Assembly (NCBI GenBank): GCA_031379365.1
Contig: JANNFB010000026.1
Span: 4,853 to 68,852, forward strand
Direction of reading: 5' to 3'
DNA from: CADEEN01 sp031379365
GTDB taxonomy: Bacteria; Pseudomonadota; Gammaproteobacteria; Burkholderiales; Burkholderiaceae_C
Length of the DNA: 64,000 nt
The stretch's first letter is position 1. Every line of letters starts with the position of its first letter. Both the position numbers and the translations under genes were made by a program. Below are positions 29,041-39,010 of this stretch, piece after piece. A model generated the notes under the pieces. That model saw only the letters and a program-made list of their open reading frames with translations. It was not told the origin of the DNA and did no database searches.

Positions 29041-29140
29041 CTCACACAACCAAGCAAGCGGACGCCGTGGAACCGGCTTTGCCGGGCCACTGGCGTCGCC
29101 CCCCTGGAGGGGAGCGGTGAAACCGCTTCGGGGAAGTCAT
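29041..29140 (-). repeat. GC-rich repeat between sspA and sspB
   Basis: The 100-nt gap contains palindromic segments (CCGGCTTTGCCGG, CCCCCCTGGAGGGG and GCGGTGAAACCGC) of the type found in the ugp gaps. It lacks the CAAGCTCGCT core and so may be a different module of the same mosaic family. It reaches to within a few bases of both flanking genes. Confidence 0.5.
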
Positions 29141-29755
29141 TTACTTCCGCATGACTTTCTCGGACGGGGTCAGCGCTTCGATGTAGGCCGGACGCGAAAA
29201 GATTCGCTCGGCGTACTTCAGCAGTGGCAGCGCGTTCTTCGACAGGTCGATGTCGTAATAGTCCAGGCGCCAGAGCAGCGGAGCAATGGCCACGTCGAGC
29301 ATCGAGAAGTCATCGCCGAGCATGAACTTGTTCTTCAGGAAAATCGGCGCCAGCTGGGTCAGGCGGTCGCGAATCTGGCCGCGTGCCTTCTCGAGCTGTT
29401 TCTCGGTGCCCTTGACGCCGTTGCGTGCCTCGAGGATGTTGACGTTGGCGAACAACTCCTTCTCGAAGTTGAACAGGAACAGGCGCACGCGGGCGCGGGC
29501 CACCGGGTCGCCCGGCATCAGCTGCGGGTGCGGGAAGCGCTCGTCGATGTACTCATTGATGATGTGCGACTCGTACAGGATCAGGTCGCGCTCGACGAGG
29601 ATGGGCACCTCGTTGTACGGATTCATCAGTGCGATGTCTTCGGGCTTCGCGAACAGGTCGACGTCGCGGATCTCGAAATCCATGCCCTTCTCGAACAGCA
29701 CGAAACGGCAGCGGTGCGAGTAAGGACAGGTGGTTCCGGAATAAAGCACCATCAT
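29141..29755 (-). CDS. sspA: Stringent starvation protein A (glutathione S-transferase fold)
   Basis: RNA-polymerase-associated regulator with a GST fold. The 204-residue protein starts MMVLYSGTTCPYSHRCRFVL, with the conserved YSGTTCPYSHRCR block, NPYNEVPILVERDLILYES, and the SspA-specific PHPQLMPGDPVARAR. Catalytic GST activity is not expected in this family. It is encoded 113 bases after petC, with a terminator-like hairpin in between, and is followed by sspB. Confidence 0.95.
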   Translation of the reverse strand: MMVLYSGTTCPYSHRCRFVLFEKGMDFEIRDVDLFAKPEDIALMNPYNEVPILVERDLILYESHIINEYIDERFPHPQLMPGDPVARARVRLFLFNFEKELFANVNILEARNGVKGTEKQLEKARGQIRDRLTQLAPIFLKNKFMLGDDFSMLDVAIAPLLWRLDYYDIDLSKNALPLLKYAERIFSRPAYIEALTPSEKVMRK

Positions 29756-29807
29756 GGTGGAGGCTCCCTTGCTGGTGATCAGAAAATGGGGATGTCTGAG
29801 ACAGTCT

Positions 29808-29851
29808 CAAAAACACGAAACGCAGTGGACCCGTTGCCGGCACCCACTGCG
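29808..29851 (-). terminator. Probable terminator after petABC
   Basis: CGCAGTGG (29821-29828) pairs with CCACTGCG (29844-29851). On the minus strand the hairpin is followed by TTTCGTGTTTTTG. It would end or reduce transcription from petABC before sspA, implying a separate sspA promoter in the short remainder of the gap. Confidence 0.6.
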
Positions 29852-29868
29852 CTGCAAACGGCGTTCAA

Positions 29869-30642
29869 CTACTTGATGTCTTTCCAGTACGCGGCATTCA
29901 AGCGCCATGCGATCACGGTGAAGATGCCCAGGAACAGAAGCACCCAGGCGCCCAGCTGCTGGCGCGTCTTTTGCGCTGGCTCGCCGGCCCATTGCAAGAA
30001 TGCCACCAGATCCGCCATGGCATTGTCGTAGGCCCGCGCATCGAGGGTGCCAGGCTTGGTAACTTCCCAGCCGCTGACGACCTCGACCTCTTTGCCATGC
30101 TCGGTGGCCTTGGTGAAGATCGGTCGGCGTTCACCCTGCAGTTCCCACAGCACATGGGGCATCGCCACATTGGGGTAAGCCAGATTGTTCCAGCCTGTCG
30201 CCTTGCTGTCGTCGCGGTAATAGGTGCGCAAGTAGGTGTACAAATAGTCCGCACCGCTGCCCTGGCCCGCCGCCGAACGTGAGCGCGAGACCACAGAAAG
30301 GTCTGGCGGCACGACGCCGAACCACAGCTTGGCCTGCTTCGGATCGAGCGAGACCTTCATCGTCTCGCCCACCTTGTCAGTTGCGAACAACAGGTTCGTC
30401 TTGATCTGCTCGTTGCTCAAACCGATGTCGTTCAACCGGTTGTAGCGAACGTAGGAGGCCGCGTGACAGTTCAGACAATAGTTGACGAACAGCTTGGCGC
30501 CATTCTGCAAAGAGGCATTGTCAGTCAGCTTCTCGACCGGAAACTTGTCCCAGGCGATGCCACCGCCTGCCGCGTGCGCAGCACCGCCAGCGAGCAGGAG
30601 AGAGACCAGCAGAGAGTGCAGGATTCGTTTGATCATGGTCAT
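29869..30642 (-). CDS. petC: Cytochrome c1 of the bc1 complex
   Basis: Haem-c subunit of ubiquinol-cytochrome c reductase. The protein has about 257 residues with a signal peptide (LLVSLLLAGGAAHAAG), the haem-binding CLNCH in NYCLNCHAASYVRYNRL, an axial Met in the MPHVLWELQGER region, and a C-terminal membrane anchor (LGAWVLLFLGIFTVIAWRL). I take the ATG at 30642 (MTMIKRI), which lies seven bases after the petB stop; the ATG at 30636 is an equally good alternative. Last gene of petABC. Confidence 0.95.
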   Translation of the reverse strand: MTMIKRILHSLLVSLLLAGGAAHAAGGGIAWDKFPVEKLTDNASLQNGAKLFVNYCLNCHAASYVRYNRLNDIGLSNEQIKTNLLFATDKVGETMKVSLDPKQAKLWFGVVPPDLSVVSRSRSAAGQGSGADYLYTYLRTYYRDDSKATGWNNLAYPNVAMPHVLWELQGERRPIFTKATEHGKEVEVVSGWEVTKPGTLDARAYDNAMADLVAFLQWAGEPAQKTRQQLGAWVLLFLGIFTVIAWRLNAAYWKDIK

Positions 30643-30649
30643 CGTCCGC

Positions 30650-32056
30650 TCAGTGCGCGCTGAACACAACGCGCTCGGGCACCGGCTTGAAGGTGCCGAG
30701 TTGGCTCCACCACGGCATCAACAGGAAGAAGCCAAAGTAGTAGACCGTGCCGATCTGCGCCATCAGGGTCTTGGTGTCCGACACCGTCTCGATGCCCAGC
30801 CATCCGAGGATGAAGAAGACCACCACGAAGACCGCATACACGGCCTTGTGCCAATCGGGGCGGTAACGGATCGACTTGACGGGGCTGCGGTCGAGCCAAG
30901 GCAGCACGAACAGGATCATCACGGAAGCACCCATCACGACGACGCCCCAGAACTTGGCGTCGAAAGTCTTGAGCAGGGCGATGGCCACCACGGCCGCCAC
31001 CAACACGCTGCCCTTGATCATGGTCGGCAGCTTGGCCTTCCAGGCGGCCATCAGCGCCGACACACCGATGATCAGGCAGAACACATTGACCATCGGGTCG
31101 GTGGTTGCGCGCAGCATCGAGTAGTAGGGCGTGAAGTACCACACCGGGGCAATGTGTGCCGGCGTCTTGAGCGGGTCGGCCGGGATGAAGTTGTTGTACT
31201 CGAGGAAGTAGCCGCCCATCTCGGGGGCGAAGAAGATGATGGCCGAGAAGATGATCATGAACACCGACACCGCCAGGATGTCGTGCACCGTGTAGTAGGG
31301 GTGAAAGGGGATGCCGTCGAGGGGGATGCCCGTCTTGGGGTCGCGGTGGTCCTTGATCTCGATGCCGTCAGGGTTGTTCGAGCCGACATCGTGCAGCGCG
31401 AAGATATGCGCCACCACCAACCCCAGCAATACCAGCGGCAACGCGATCACGTGGAAGGCGAAGAAGCGGTTCAGGGTCGCGTCGCCGACGACATAGTCAC
31501 CGCGGATCAGCAGTGCCAGGTCGGGGCCGACGAAGGGGATGGCGGCGAACAAGTTGATGATGACCTGAGCGCCCCAGTAGCTCATCTGGCCCCAAGGCAA
31601 CAGGTAGCCCATGAAAGCCTCGCCCATCAGGCACAGGAAGATCGCCACGCCAAAGATCCAGACCAGCTCGCGCGGCTTGCGGTAGCTGCCGTAGAGCAGG
31701 CCGCGGAACATGTGCAGGTAGACGATGACGAAGAAGGCACTGGCGCCGGTCGAGTGCATGTAGCGCACCAGCCAGCCCCAGGGCACATCGCGCATGATGT
31801 ACTCGACCGAGGCGAACGCCAGCGCCGCGTCGGGCTTGTAATGCATCACCAGGAAGATGCCGGTGACGATCTGGATCACCAGCACCAGGATCGCCAGCGC
31901 GCCAAACACGTACCAGATGTTCTGCGCCTTGGGCGCGTAGTACTCCGCCATGTGGACGCGGTAAGCGTCGAACGCGGTCGGGAAGCGGTTATGCGTCCAG
32001 AGCGTCAGTTTGTCGACGACGGACGCCCCCGCTGGCGCCACCTTGAATTCAGCCAT
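30650..32056 (-). CDS. petB: Cytochrome b of the bc1 complex
   Basis: Membrane core of ubiquinol-cytochrome c reductase carrying haems bL and bH and both quinone sites. The 468-residue protein has eight or nine helices, the paired haem-ligand histidines (VRYMHSTGASAFFVIVYLHM and FFAFHVIALPLVLLGLVVAH), the Qo-site PEW-like motif in its usual place (here PLKTPAHIAPVWYFTPYY downstream) and GAQVIINLFAAIPFVG. The start is the ATG at 32056, with GAGG nine bases upstream. It sits between petA and petC. Confidence 0.96.
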   Translation of the reverse strand: MAEFKVAPAGASVVDKLTLWTHNRFPTAFDAYRVHMAEYYAPKAQNIWYVFGALAILVLVIQIVTGIFLVMHYKPDAALAFASVEYIMRDVPWGWLVRYMHSTGASAFFVIVYLHMFRGLLYGSYRKPRELVWIFGVAIFLCLMGEAFMGYLLPWGQMSYWGAQVIINLFAAIPFVGPDLALLIRGDYVVGDATLNRFFAFHVIALPLVLLGLVVAHIFALHDVGSNNPDGIEIKDHRDPKTGIPLDGIPFHPYYTVHDILAVSVFMIIFSAIIFFAPEMGGYFLEYNNFIPADPLKTPAHIAPVWYFTPYYSMLRATTDPMVNVFCLIIGVSALMAAWKAKLPTMIKGSVLVAAVVAIALLKTFDAKFWGVVVMGASVMILFVLPWLDRSPVKSIRYRPDWHKAVYAVFVVVFFILGWLGIETVSDTKTLMAQIGTVYYFGFFLLMPWWSQLGTFKPVPERVVFSAH

Positions 32057-32086
32057 GTTGTGTTGCCTCGGCAATCGTTGGGGGGA

Positions 32087-32686
32087 TCAGGCCTTCTTGT
32101 CCTCGCCGATCAGCAAAGTGCTGTCGCTGAGGTACATGTGGGGCGGCACCTCGAGGTTGTCCGGCGCCGGCTTGTTCTTGTAAACGCGGCCAGCCAGGTC
32201 GAAGGTCGAGCCGTGGCAGGGGCAGAAGAACCCGCCCTGCCAGTCGTCAGGCAGGGAGGGCTGGGCGCCGGCCTCGAGCTTGGCCGAGGGCGAGCAGCCC
32301 AGGTGGGAGCAGATGCCCACTGCGACCAGGATTTCAGGCTTGCGTGAACGGTGTTCGTTGCGCGCGTACTCCGGCGTCAACTCGTCGGGCTTGCGCAAGG
32401 ACTGCGGATCGGCGACCTGGCCGTCGGTCTTCTTCAGAGACGCCACCTGCTCGGGCGTGCGCTTGAGAATCCAGACGGGCTTGCCGCGCCACTCGACGGT
32501 CTGCATCTCGCCCACCTTCAACGCACTGATGTCGACCTCGACGGCGGCGCCAGCGGCCTTGGCGCGCTCCGAGGGCGCAAACGTGGATACAAAAGGCACG
32601 GCGGTCGCGACGGTCCCGAGGGCACCCGCACCACAAGCGATCCCGATCCAGGTCCGGCGGCCCGGATCGACGGCGTCATTGCTCAT
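32087..32686 (-). CDS. petA: Rieske iron-sulfur protein of the bc1 complex
   Basis: 2Fe-2S subunit of ubiquinol-cytochrome c reductase. The 199-residue product has an uncleaved Tat-type signal anchor (GRRTWIGIACGAGALG), the hinge, and the two cluster motifs CSHLGC and CPCHGS, with the Pro loop after them. First gene of petABC, 30 bases before petB. Its promoter must lie in 32687-32858, a region shared with mscL on the other strand. Confidence 0.96.
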   Translation of the reverse strand: MSNDAVDPGRRTWIGIACGAGALGTVATAVPFVSTFAPSERAKAAGAAVEVDISALKVGEMQTVEWRGKPVWILKRTPEQVASLKKTDGQVADPQSLRKPDELTPEYARNEHRSRKPEILVAVGICSHLGCSPSAKLEAGAQPSLPDDWQGGFFCPCHGSTFDLAGRVYKNKPAPDNLEVPPHMYLSDSTLLIGEDKKA

Positions 32687-32765
32687 TCAATTCCTCGCTG
32701 GGAAGACGAAGTTCATAGGGTCAACCCGGGATTCTAGCGGACAGCTCCGCGCAGGACCTTCCGCA

Positions 32766-32793
32766 TTGACAGGCTTCCCAAGTGGGCAATACT
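32766..32793 (+). promoter_or_regulatory. Predicted sigma-70 promoter of mscL
   Basis: TTGACA (32766-32771), a 16-base spacer and AATACT (32788-32793) form a good promoter. Transcription would begin near 32800, so that the hairpin at 32801-32826 lies at the very 5' end of the mRNA, ahead of the GGAGG ribosome binding site. Confidence 0.6.
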
Positions 32794-32800
32794 GCGTGGC

Positions 32801-32826
32801 CGGACACCAGCAAAGTCCGGTGTCCG
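32801..32826 (+). other. 5'-UTR hairpin of mscL
   Basis: CGGACACC and GGTGTCCG form a perfect 8-bp stem with a 10-base loop, starting at about the predicted transcription start. It may protect the mRNA end or be a regulator site. It lacks a T run, so it is not a terminator. Confidence 0.45.
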
Positions 32827-32858
32827 CCACCGATCCCACACTTCCGGAGGAACACAAG

Positions 32859-33287
32859 ATGAGCTTTACCAGTGAATTCAAAGAATTTGCCATGAAGGGC
32901 AACGTCGTCGACCTCGCCGTCGGCGTGATCATCGGCGCCGCCTTCGGCAAGATTGTCGATTCCATCGTCAAGGACCTGATCATGCCCCTGGTCGGCAAGG
33001 TCTTTGGGGGCCTGGACTTTTCGAACTACTTCGTTCAGCTCGGCAACCTGCCAGCGGACTACAAGGGCGCCATGACCTACGAGGCCCTGAGCAAGGCCGG
33101 CGTGCCGCTGTTCGCCTACGGCAACTTCATTACCGGGGCGATCAACTTCATCATTCTGGCCTTCATCATCTTCATGATGGTCAAGCAGATCAACCGCATG
33201 AAGGCCGAGGCCCCACCCGCGCCGGCGCCGGCCTTGCCTGAAGACGTGTTGTTGCTGCGCGAAATCCGCGACTCGCTCAAGAGGTAG
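32859..33287 (+). CDS. mscL: Large-conductance mechanosensitive channel
   Basis: Pentameric emergency-release channel in the inner membrane. The 142-residue protein has the N-terminal amphipathic segment MSFTSEFKEFAMKGNVVDLA, the gate helix GVIIGAAFGKIVDSIVKDL, periplasmic loop GLDFSNYFVQLG, the second helix FITGAINFIILAFIIFMM, and the basic/acidic C-terminal bundle EDVLLLREIRDSLKR. The ATG has GGAGG eight bases upstream. Single gene with its own promoter. Confidence 0.97.
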   Translation: MSFTSEFKEFAMKGNVVDLAVGVIIGAAFGKIVDSIVKDLIMPLVGKVFGGLDFSNYFVQLGNLPADYKGAMTYEALSKAGVPLFAYGNFITGAINFIILAFIIFMMVKQINRMKAEAPPAPAPALPEDVLLLREIRDSLKR

Positions 33288-33295
33288 GCAGCGCC

Positions 33296-33313
33296 GGCCC
33301 ACGGGTTTGGGCC
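33296..33313 (+). terminator. Weak hairpin after mscL
   Basis: GGCCCA and TGGGCC pair around a 6-base loop just after the mscL stop, followed by CATACTTTG, which is only slightly T-rich. It may end mscL transcription. Nothing else is seen in the 121-nt gap before the DUF1631 gene. Confidence 0.3.
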
Positions 33314-33408
33314 CATACTTTGAGATGTGCGGCGGCGCTAGCGCGAGGCTGGGCGCTCTGCCAGGTTGTCGTTGCACATGCCCGAGCGTCTAGCCTGCAA
33401 CCCTGCCG

Positions 33409-35817
33409 ATGAATCCACCGCTGCCGCGCCTGCCTGCCGCCCTGACTGCGGCGGCGCAACGAATCAAGGTGACTGCCCGCGAGGCGGCGCAACGCTGCGT
33501 CGACGCCCTGGGCGTGGCGGCGCTGGGCAGTGCCAGCACGGCTGAACGCGAGGATTTGCTCGCCGCGCAATTCGAACTCAATCGCAAACAATCGGCGTTT
33601 GCGATGTCCTTCAACGAACGTCTGGACGACAGCCTGGCCGCCGACATGCGCCGCCGCGAGGGCACTGCGCGCACCTCGACGATCGGCTCTTCCTGGCAGT
33701 CCCTGACCCTGGTGGATGACCGAGAAGTCGAGATCCAGGTCAGCGCGGAGCGCTTCGCCCTGACCTTGCAGCATGACTGCGAGTGGGAGTTGCGCGACCT
33801 CGACGCCCTGATGACGGGATTGCTGCACAACCCGCACGGCAACCGCAATGAAGCCGAGGTGCGCAACCCTTTGCGCCCCGAGGTGATCGGCAAGGCCATG
33901 GTCGCTGCCTGCGACGCGATCAGCGATCGACCCACCGTGCGCAAGGCCATGGCCGACCAGATGGCGCGCAGCCTGGCCAGCGCCATGCCGGCGCTCTACA
34001 GCACGATTGCGCAAGAAATGAAAGCCGCTGGCGTCAAGCCGCCCGAGATGGCGGTGCGCACGGTGCAAGGGCCTGGGAACGAGCTCGGCCAGTTCACGAA
34101 CACCGGCTACGACACCCTGGGCAAACCGATCGGCGTGGACGCGCCCGACAGCGGGCCGGGCCGGTTGCCCAGCGGCAGCGGCGGCCTGAGCACGCGCTCG
34201 GGCAGCGGCACGCTGGCGCCGCAGCAGGCCACGATCGGGCAAGTCGATGGCGAGGTCATGAACCTGATCCGCCGCCTGGCCATGCTCGGCAACATTGCGG
34301 TCGACACGCAGATGGACGCTGCGCGCAGCTTGAACGGCGGGGGTGGGTCGGCGGCGGGCGCGCTGGGCGCGATGCCGAACCTGATCGTGGCCAATCGCGA
34401 GGAGTTGCGGCGCACGGCGACCGGCTCGCTGGACCACATGGTCATCGACGTGGTCGGCAGCCTGTTCGATCAGATTCTGGCCGACCCCAAGGTGGCGCCG
34501 CAGATGGCGCGGCACATCGCCCGCCTGCAGCTGCCCGTCTTGCGCGCCGCGCTCGGTGACGCCACCTTCTTCTCATCCAGGCGCCACCCGGTTCGCCGCC
34601 TGGTCAACCGCATGGCCTCCCTGGCCGTGGCGTTTGACGACTACACCGCCGGCCCAGGCCTGCACTTCCTCAGCCTGGTACGCGACCTGGTCGACGACAT
34701 CGTCAGCGGCGATTTCGACCAAATGTCGCTCTACGAGCAGACGCTGGACAAGATCGAATCCTTTGTCGCTGCGCAAGCCCAGCGCGATGTCGAGGAGAAC
34801 AGCAACGCCTCGGCCCTGCTCGACCAGAAAGAGACCGACCTGTTGCTGCAACAGCGCTTCATGCAGCAACTGCATGCCGCCCTGACGCCGGTGCAGATGG
34901 AGGACTTCCTGCGCCAGTTCCTGGCCCAGGTCTGGAGCCAGGCGCTGATGAAGGCAACCACCTTGCATGGTGCCGACAGCGACGCCGTGCAGCGCCTGCG
35001 CGTTGCCGGCCGCGACCTGGTGATGAGCGTGCAGCCCAAGGGCTCACCGGCCGATCGCAAGGCCTTCCTGGTGCGCCTGCCCCACTTGATGCGGGATCTG
35101 AACGAAGGCCTGGCCCTGATCGGCTGGCCGGAAGTCGCCAAGAAGGACTTTTTCGACAAGCTGATGCCAGCGCACGCGCAGTCGCTCAAGGGCACGTCCC
35201 TGCGCACGCTGGACCACAACTTGCTGGTCAAGCAGCTCGACACGATTTTGGCCGCGCCGCTGCCCCGACCGGAGGACAACGTGCGCGGCACGAGCGCCAT
35301 CCCGGTGCTCGAAGACGTGGTTTCCGGCCCCGGCTTCACGCCCGAAGAAGCGGCCCGTATCGGTCTGGTGGAAGAGAGTGCCATCGACTGGAACGGTGAA
35401 GTCGACATCGACCTCAGCGCCGAGCAGGAGGGCGAGGGTGAAGTCAACGCCAGCGACATCGACATCGAAGGCCTGCCGGCACCCGAGCCCGTCGAGCCGA
35501 CCAAGGGTGCGTCGCTGGCCGATCACGTGCAGATCGGCTTCTCGTACCGCATGCACTTCGAAGACCAGTGGCACAAGGTGCGTCTCTCGCACATCAGCCC
35601 GGGCCGCACCTTCTTTGTCTTCACGCGCGGCAGCAAGCACCAGCATGCCATCTCGATGACCGCGCGCATGCTCTACCGACTGTGCGAAACCGGGCGCCTG
35701 CGCGCCTTCGAGAACGCCTACCTGATCGAGCGCGCCACCGCCAGGGCGCGCAAGCAACTGGCTGCGCTCGGCGGCAGCGGCCACTCGACCTCAGGCGCGC
35801 CGCTCACCCGCCATTGA
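33409..35817 (+). CDS. DUF1631 family protein
   Basis: A large cytoplasmic protein of 802 residues, recognised as DUF1631 by overall composition and by segments such as LLAAQFELNRKQSAFAMSFN, LRNPLRPEVIGKAM-like and RHPVRRLVNRMASLAVAFDD. These proteins are common in Burkholderiales and gammaproteobacteria and are sometimes misnamed thymidine phosphorylase. The middle is helical with a polar linker at about 225-275. The last 90 residues (HVQIGFSYRMHFEDQWHKVR, then LSHISPGRTFFVFTRGSKHQ) look like a small beta domain, perhaps PilZ- or Tudor-like. Function unknown. It overlaps pdxA at the 3' ends by 14 bases. Confidence 0.8.
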   Translation: MNPPLPRLPAALTAAAQRIKVTAREAAQRCVDALGVAALGSASTAEREDLLAAQFELNRKQSAFAMSFNERLDDSLAADMRRREGTARTSTIGSSWQSLTLVDDREVEIQVSAERFALTLQHDCEWELRDLDALMTGLLHNPHGNRNEAEVRNPLRPEVIGKAMVAACDAISDRPTVRKAMADQMARSLASAMPALYSTIAQEMKAAGVKPPEMAVRTVQGPGNELGQFTNTGYDTLGKPIGVDAPDSGPGRLPSGSGGLSTRSGSGTLAPQQATIGQVDGEVMNLIRRLAMLGNIAVDTQMDAARSLNGGGGSAAGALGAMPNLIVANREELRRTATGSLDHMVIDVVGSLFDQILADPKVAPQMARHIARLQLPVLRAALGDATFFSSRRHPVRRLVNRMASLAVAFDDYTAGPGLHFLSLVRDLVDDIVSGDFDQMSLYEQTLDKIESFVAAQAQRDVEENSNASALLDQKETDLLLQQRFMQQLHAALTPVQMEDFLRQFLAQVWSQALMKATTLHGADSDAVQRLRVAGRDLVMSVQPKGSPADRKAFLVRLPHLMRDLNEGLALIGWPEVAKKDFFDKLMPAHAQSLKGTSLRTLDHNLLVKQLDTILAAPLPRPEDNVRGTSAIPVLEDVVSGPGFTPEEAARIGLVEESAIDWNGEVDIDLSAEQEGEGEVNASDIDIEGLPAPEPVEPTKGASLADHVQIGFSYRMHFEDQWHKVRLSHISPGRTFFVFTRGSKHQHAISMTARMLYRLCETGRLRAFENAYLIERATARARKQLAALGGSGHSTSGAPLTRH

Positions 35818-36844
35818 GCGGCCCGGCGGCCACCACCGCCCGCCGGGCCCAGCGAATCGCCGCTTCCAGACTCGCCGGGTCGGCCACGCCGCGCCCGGCG
35901 ATGTCGAACGCGGTGCCGTGATCGGGGCTGGTGCGCACGAAGGGCAGGCCCAGCGTGACGTTCACGCCCTGCTCGACGCCGAGGTACTTGACGGGGATCA
36001 GTCCGTGGTCGTGGGTCATGGCGACCACCAGGTCGAACTCGCCCCGACGCGCCCGCATGAAGACCGTGTCGGGCGCGAACGGGCCCTGGGCTGCAACACC
36101 TTCGGCAACGGCTGCCGCGATCGCCGGCGCGATGATGCGTTGCTCTTCGTCGCCGAACAAGCCGTCTTCGCCGGCATGCGGGTTCAGGCCGGCCACCGCG
36201 ATGCGCGCAGCAGGCTGGCCCCTTCCAAGCATGTGCGCCTGCGCAATGCGCAAGGTCTCCAGCACGGCGTCATAGGTCACGGCATCGATCGCCGCACGCA
36301 AGGCCAGGTGGATCGTCACCAGCACGACGCACAACTCCTCGTTGGCCAGCATCATGCGCACCGGCAGCAGCGGGCCGCCCCGCGGCGAGGCGAGTGCCTG
36401 CAGCATCTCGGTGTGTCCGGGATGCGCAATCCCGGCCGCGGCGAGTGCCGCCTTGTGCAGTGGCGCCGTGACCAGGCCCGCCGCCTCGCCGCGCTGCACA
36501 GCGCCCACGGCTGCCATGATGCATGCCGCCGCAGCGGCCCCCGCGCGCGCGTCGACCCGGCCCCACGGCAGTTGCTCGAGCGCTGCCGGTAAACCCGGGG
36601 GCTGCCAGATCGGCACGCAGCGCGGCGGACAGGCGTGCCAATCGGCCGGCGAATCGAGGCACGCCAGTGGCCAGCCGTCGGGGGCCAGGGCCATGGCGCG
36701 TCGGATCACGCCACGATCGCCGACGACGACACAACCGTCCGCAGCGCCGCGCCGAAAAGCCTGCACGATGGTCTCGGGGCCGATCCCGCATGGGTCGCCC
36801 ATGGTCAGCAACAGAGGTAGCGGCTTGGGGTCCATCGCCACCAT
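35804..36844 (-). CDS. pdxA: 4-Hydroxythreonine-4-phosphate dehydrogenase
   Basis: NAD-dependent enzyme of pyridoxal phosphate synthesis. The 346-residue protein shows LLTMGDPCGIGPETIVQAF at the start, the metal-binding histidines in AHPGHTEML and MTHDHGLIPVKYLG, and GLNPHAGEDGLFG. It ends with VRTSPDHGTAFDIAGRGVAD, also conserved. Two start codons are possible (36844 and 36835); neither has a clear ribosome binding site. Convergent and overlapping with the DUF1631 gene by 14 bases. Confidence 0.94.
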   Translation of the reverse strand: MVAMDPKPLPLLLTMGDPCGIGPETIVQAFRRGAADGCVVVGDRGVIRRAMALAPDGWPLACLDSPADWHACPPRCVPIWQPPGLPAALEQLPWGRVDARAGAAAAACIMAAVGAVQRGEAAGLVTAPLHKAALAAAGIAHPGHTEMLQALASPRGGPLLPVRMMLANEELCVVLVTIHLALRAAIDAVTYDAVLETLRIAQAHMLGRGQPAARIAVAGLNPHAGEDGLFGDEEQRIIAPAIAAAVAEGVAAQGPFAPDTVFMRARRGEFDLVVAMTHDHGLIPVKYLGVEQGVNVTLGLPFVRTSPDHGTAFDIAGRGVADPASLEAAIRWARRAVVAAGPLNGG

Positions 36845-36878
36845 TGTCGGTGCAGCCGGGAACCCCTTTCGATGCCGC

Positions 36879-37640
36879 TCAGGCCGGGTTGGCGATCTCG
36901 ATGAAGCGATGCTCGAGCGCGAAGCGTTCAGCCACGTGACTGGCCAGCGCGGGCGCGCCGAAGCACTCCGTGGCGTGGTGGCCGCAGGCCAGGAAGGCCA
37001 CGCCCGTCTCCCGTGCCAGATGAGCCTGAGGCTCCGAGATCTCGCCCGTCAAGAAGGCATCCACGCCAGCTGCAATGGCCGCCTCGAAGTAGCCCTGCGC
37101 GCCCCCGCTGCACCAGCCGATGCGCGTCAGCGCGCGGCCGTCGCCGGGCAGCACCAGCGGCGCGCGCCCACCCAGCCCCGCCTGAACCCGGGTCGCCAGG
37201 GCAGCCAGTGTTGCGTTGTCCCCCGCCGGACCGGCAAAGCCAAGCGCCTGCTCGCCGAAGCGGTCATCCGCAGCCAAGCCCAGACGCAGGCCGAGTTGCG
37301 CGTTGTTGCCCAGCGTGGGGTGCGCGTCCAGGGGCAGGTGGAAGGCAAACAGATTGATGCCGTGCGCCATGAGGCGCTTGACGCGCTCACCCAGCCAGCC
37401 CACCAGGCGCCCATCCTGGCCGCGCCAGAACAGACCGTGGTGGACCAGGATCGCGTCGGCGCCGTCCGCAATCGCCGCGTCGATCAAGGCCAGGCTGGCC
37501 GTCACGCCCGAGACGATGCGCCGCACCCCGGTGCGGCCCTCGACCTGCAAACCGTTCGGCCCATAATCCTTGAAGCGGCTCACCTCCAGCAGCGTGTTGA
37601 GGTAACTCTCGATCTCGTCGCGTCGGTGTGATGTGGCCAT
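36879..37640 (-). CDS. Nif3-like dinuclear metal centre hexameric protein (YbgI family)
   Basis: A 253-residue protein of the Nif3/YbgI/DUF34 family. Metal ligands sit in DAILVHHGLFWRG, FAFHLPLDAHPTLGNN and ACGHHATECFG; GEISEPQAH is also typical. The family has been linked to GTP cyclohydrolase I type 2-like activity, but a general function is not settled. It is divergent from the serine protease gene with 20 bases between start codons, an arrangement I know from other Burkholderiales. Confidence 0.92.
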   Translation of the reverse strand: MATSHRRDEIESYLNTLLEVSRFKDYGPNGLQVEGRTGVRRIVSGVTASLALIDAAIADGADAILVHHGLFWRGQDGRLVGWLGERVKRLMAHGINLFAFHLPLDAHPTLGNNAQLGLRLGLAADDRFGEQALGFAGPAGDNATLAALATRVQAGLGGRAPLVLPGDGRALTRIGWCSGGAQGYFEAAIAAGVDAFLTGEISEPQAHLARETGVAFLACGHHATECFGAPALASHVAERFALEHRFIEIANPA

Positions 37641-37660
37641 CGAGTCCTCAGCTTTTCCCT

Positions 37661-38812
<1,152 letters not shown>

Positions 38813-39010
38813 AGGGGTCCACCCCCAAAGCAGCTGCGCCGCTGCGCCCGCTTGGCAGGCAACGCAGTGCGCCGTCGTGATTCGTCCACGCTGCTCTGAC
38901 TTCACGCGCACTTCACAAAGCAGCGCCTTTACTTCCTAGTCCCTTCGCACAGACGCGCCACTCTTGCGGCACGCCACCCAGCCGGTGGTGCAACGCGCAG
39001 GAGAGCGCTC

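Noticed and set aside
30482..32347. 621-residue His/Asp-rich frame opposite petABC
   Set aside because: Shadow of the petABC genes; composition typical of antisense frames in GC-rich DNA.
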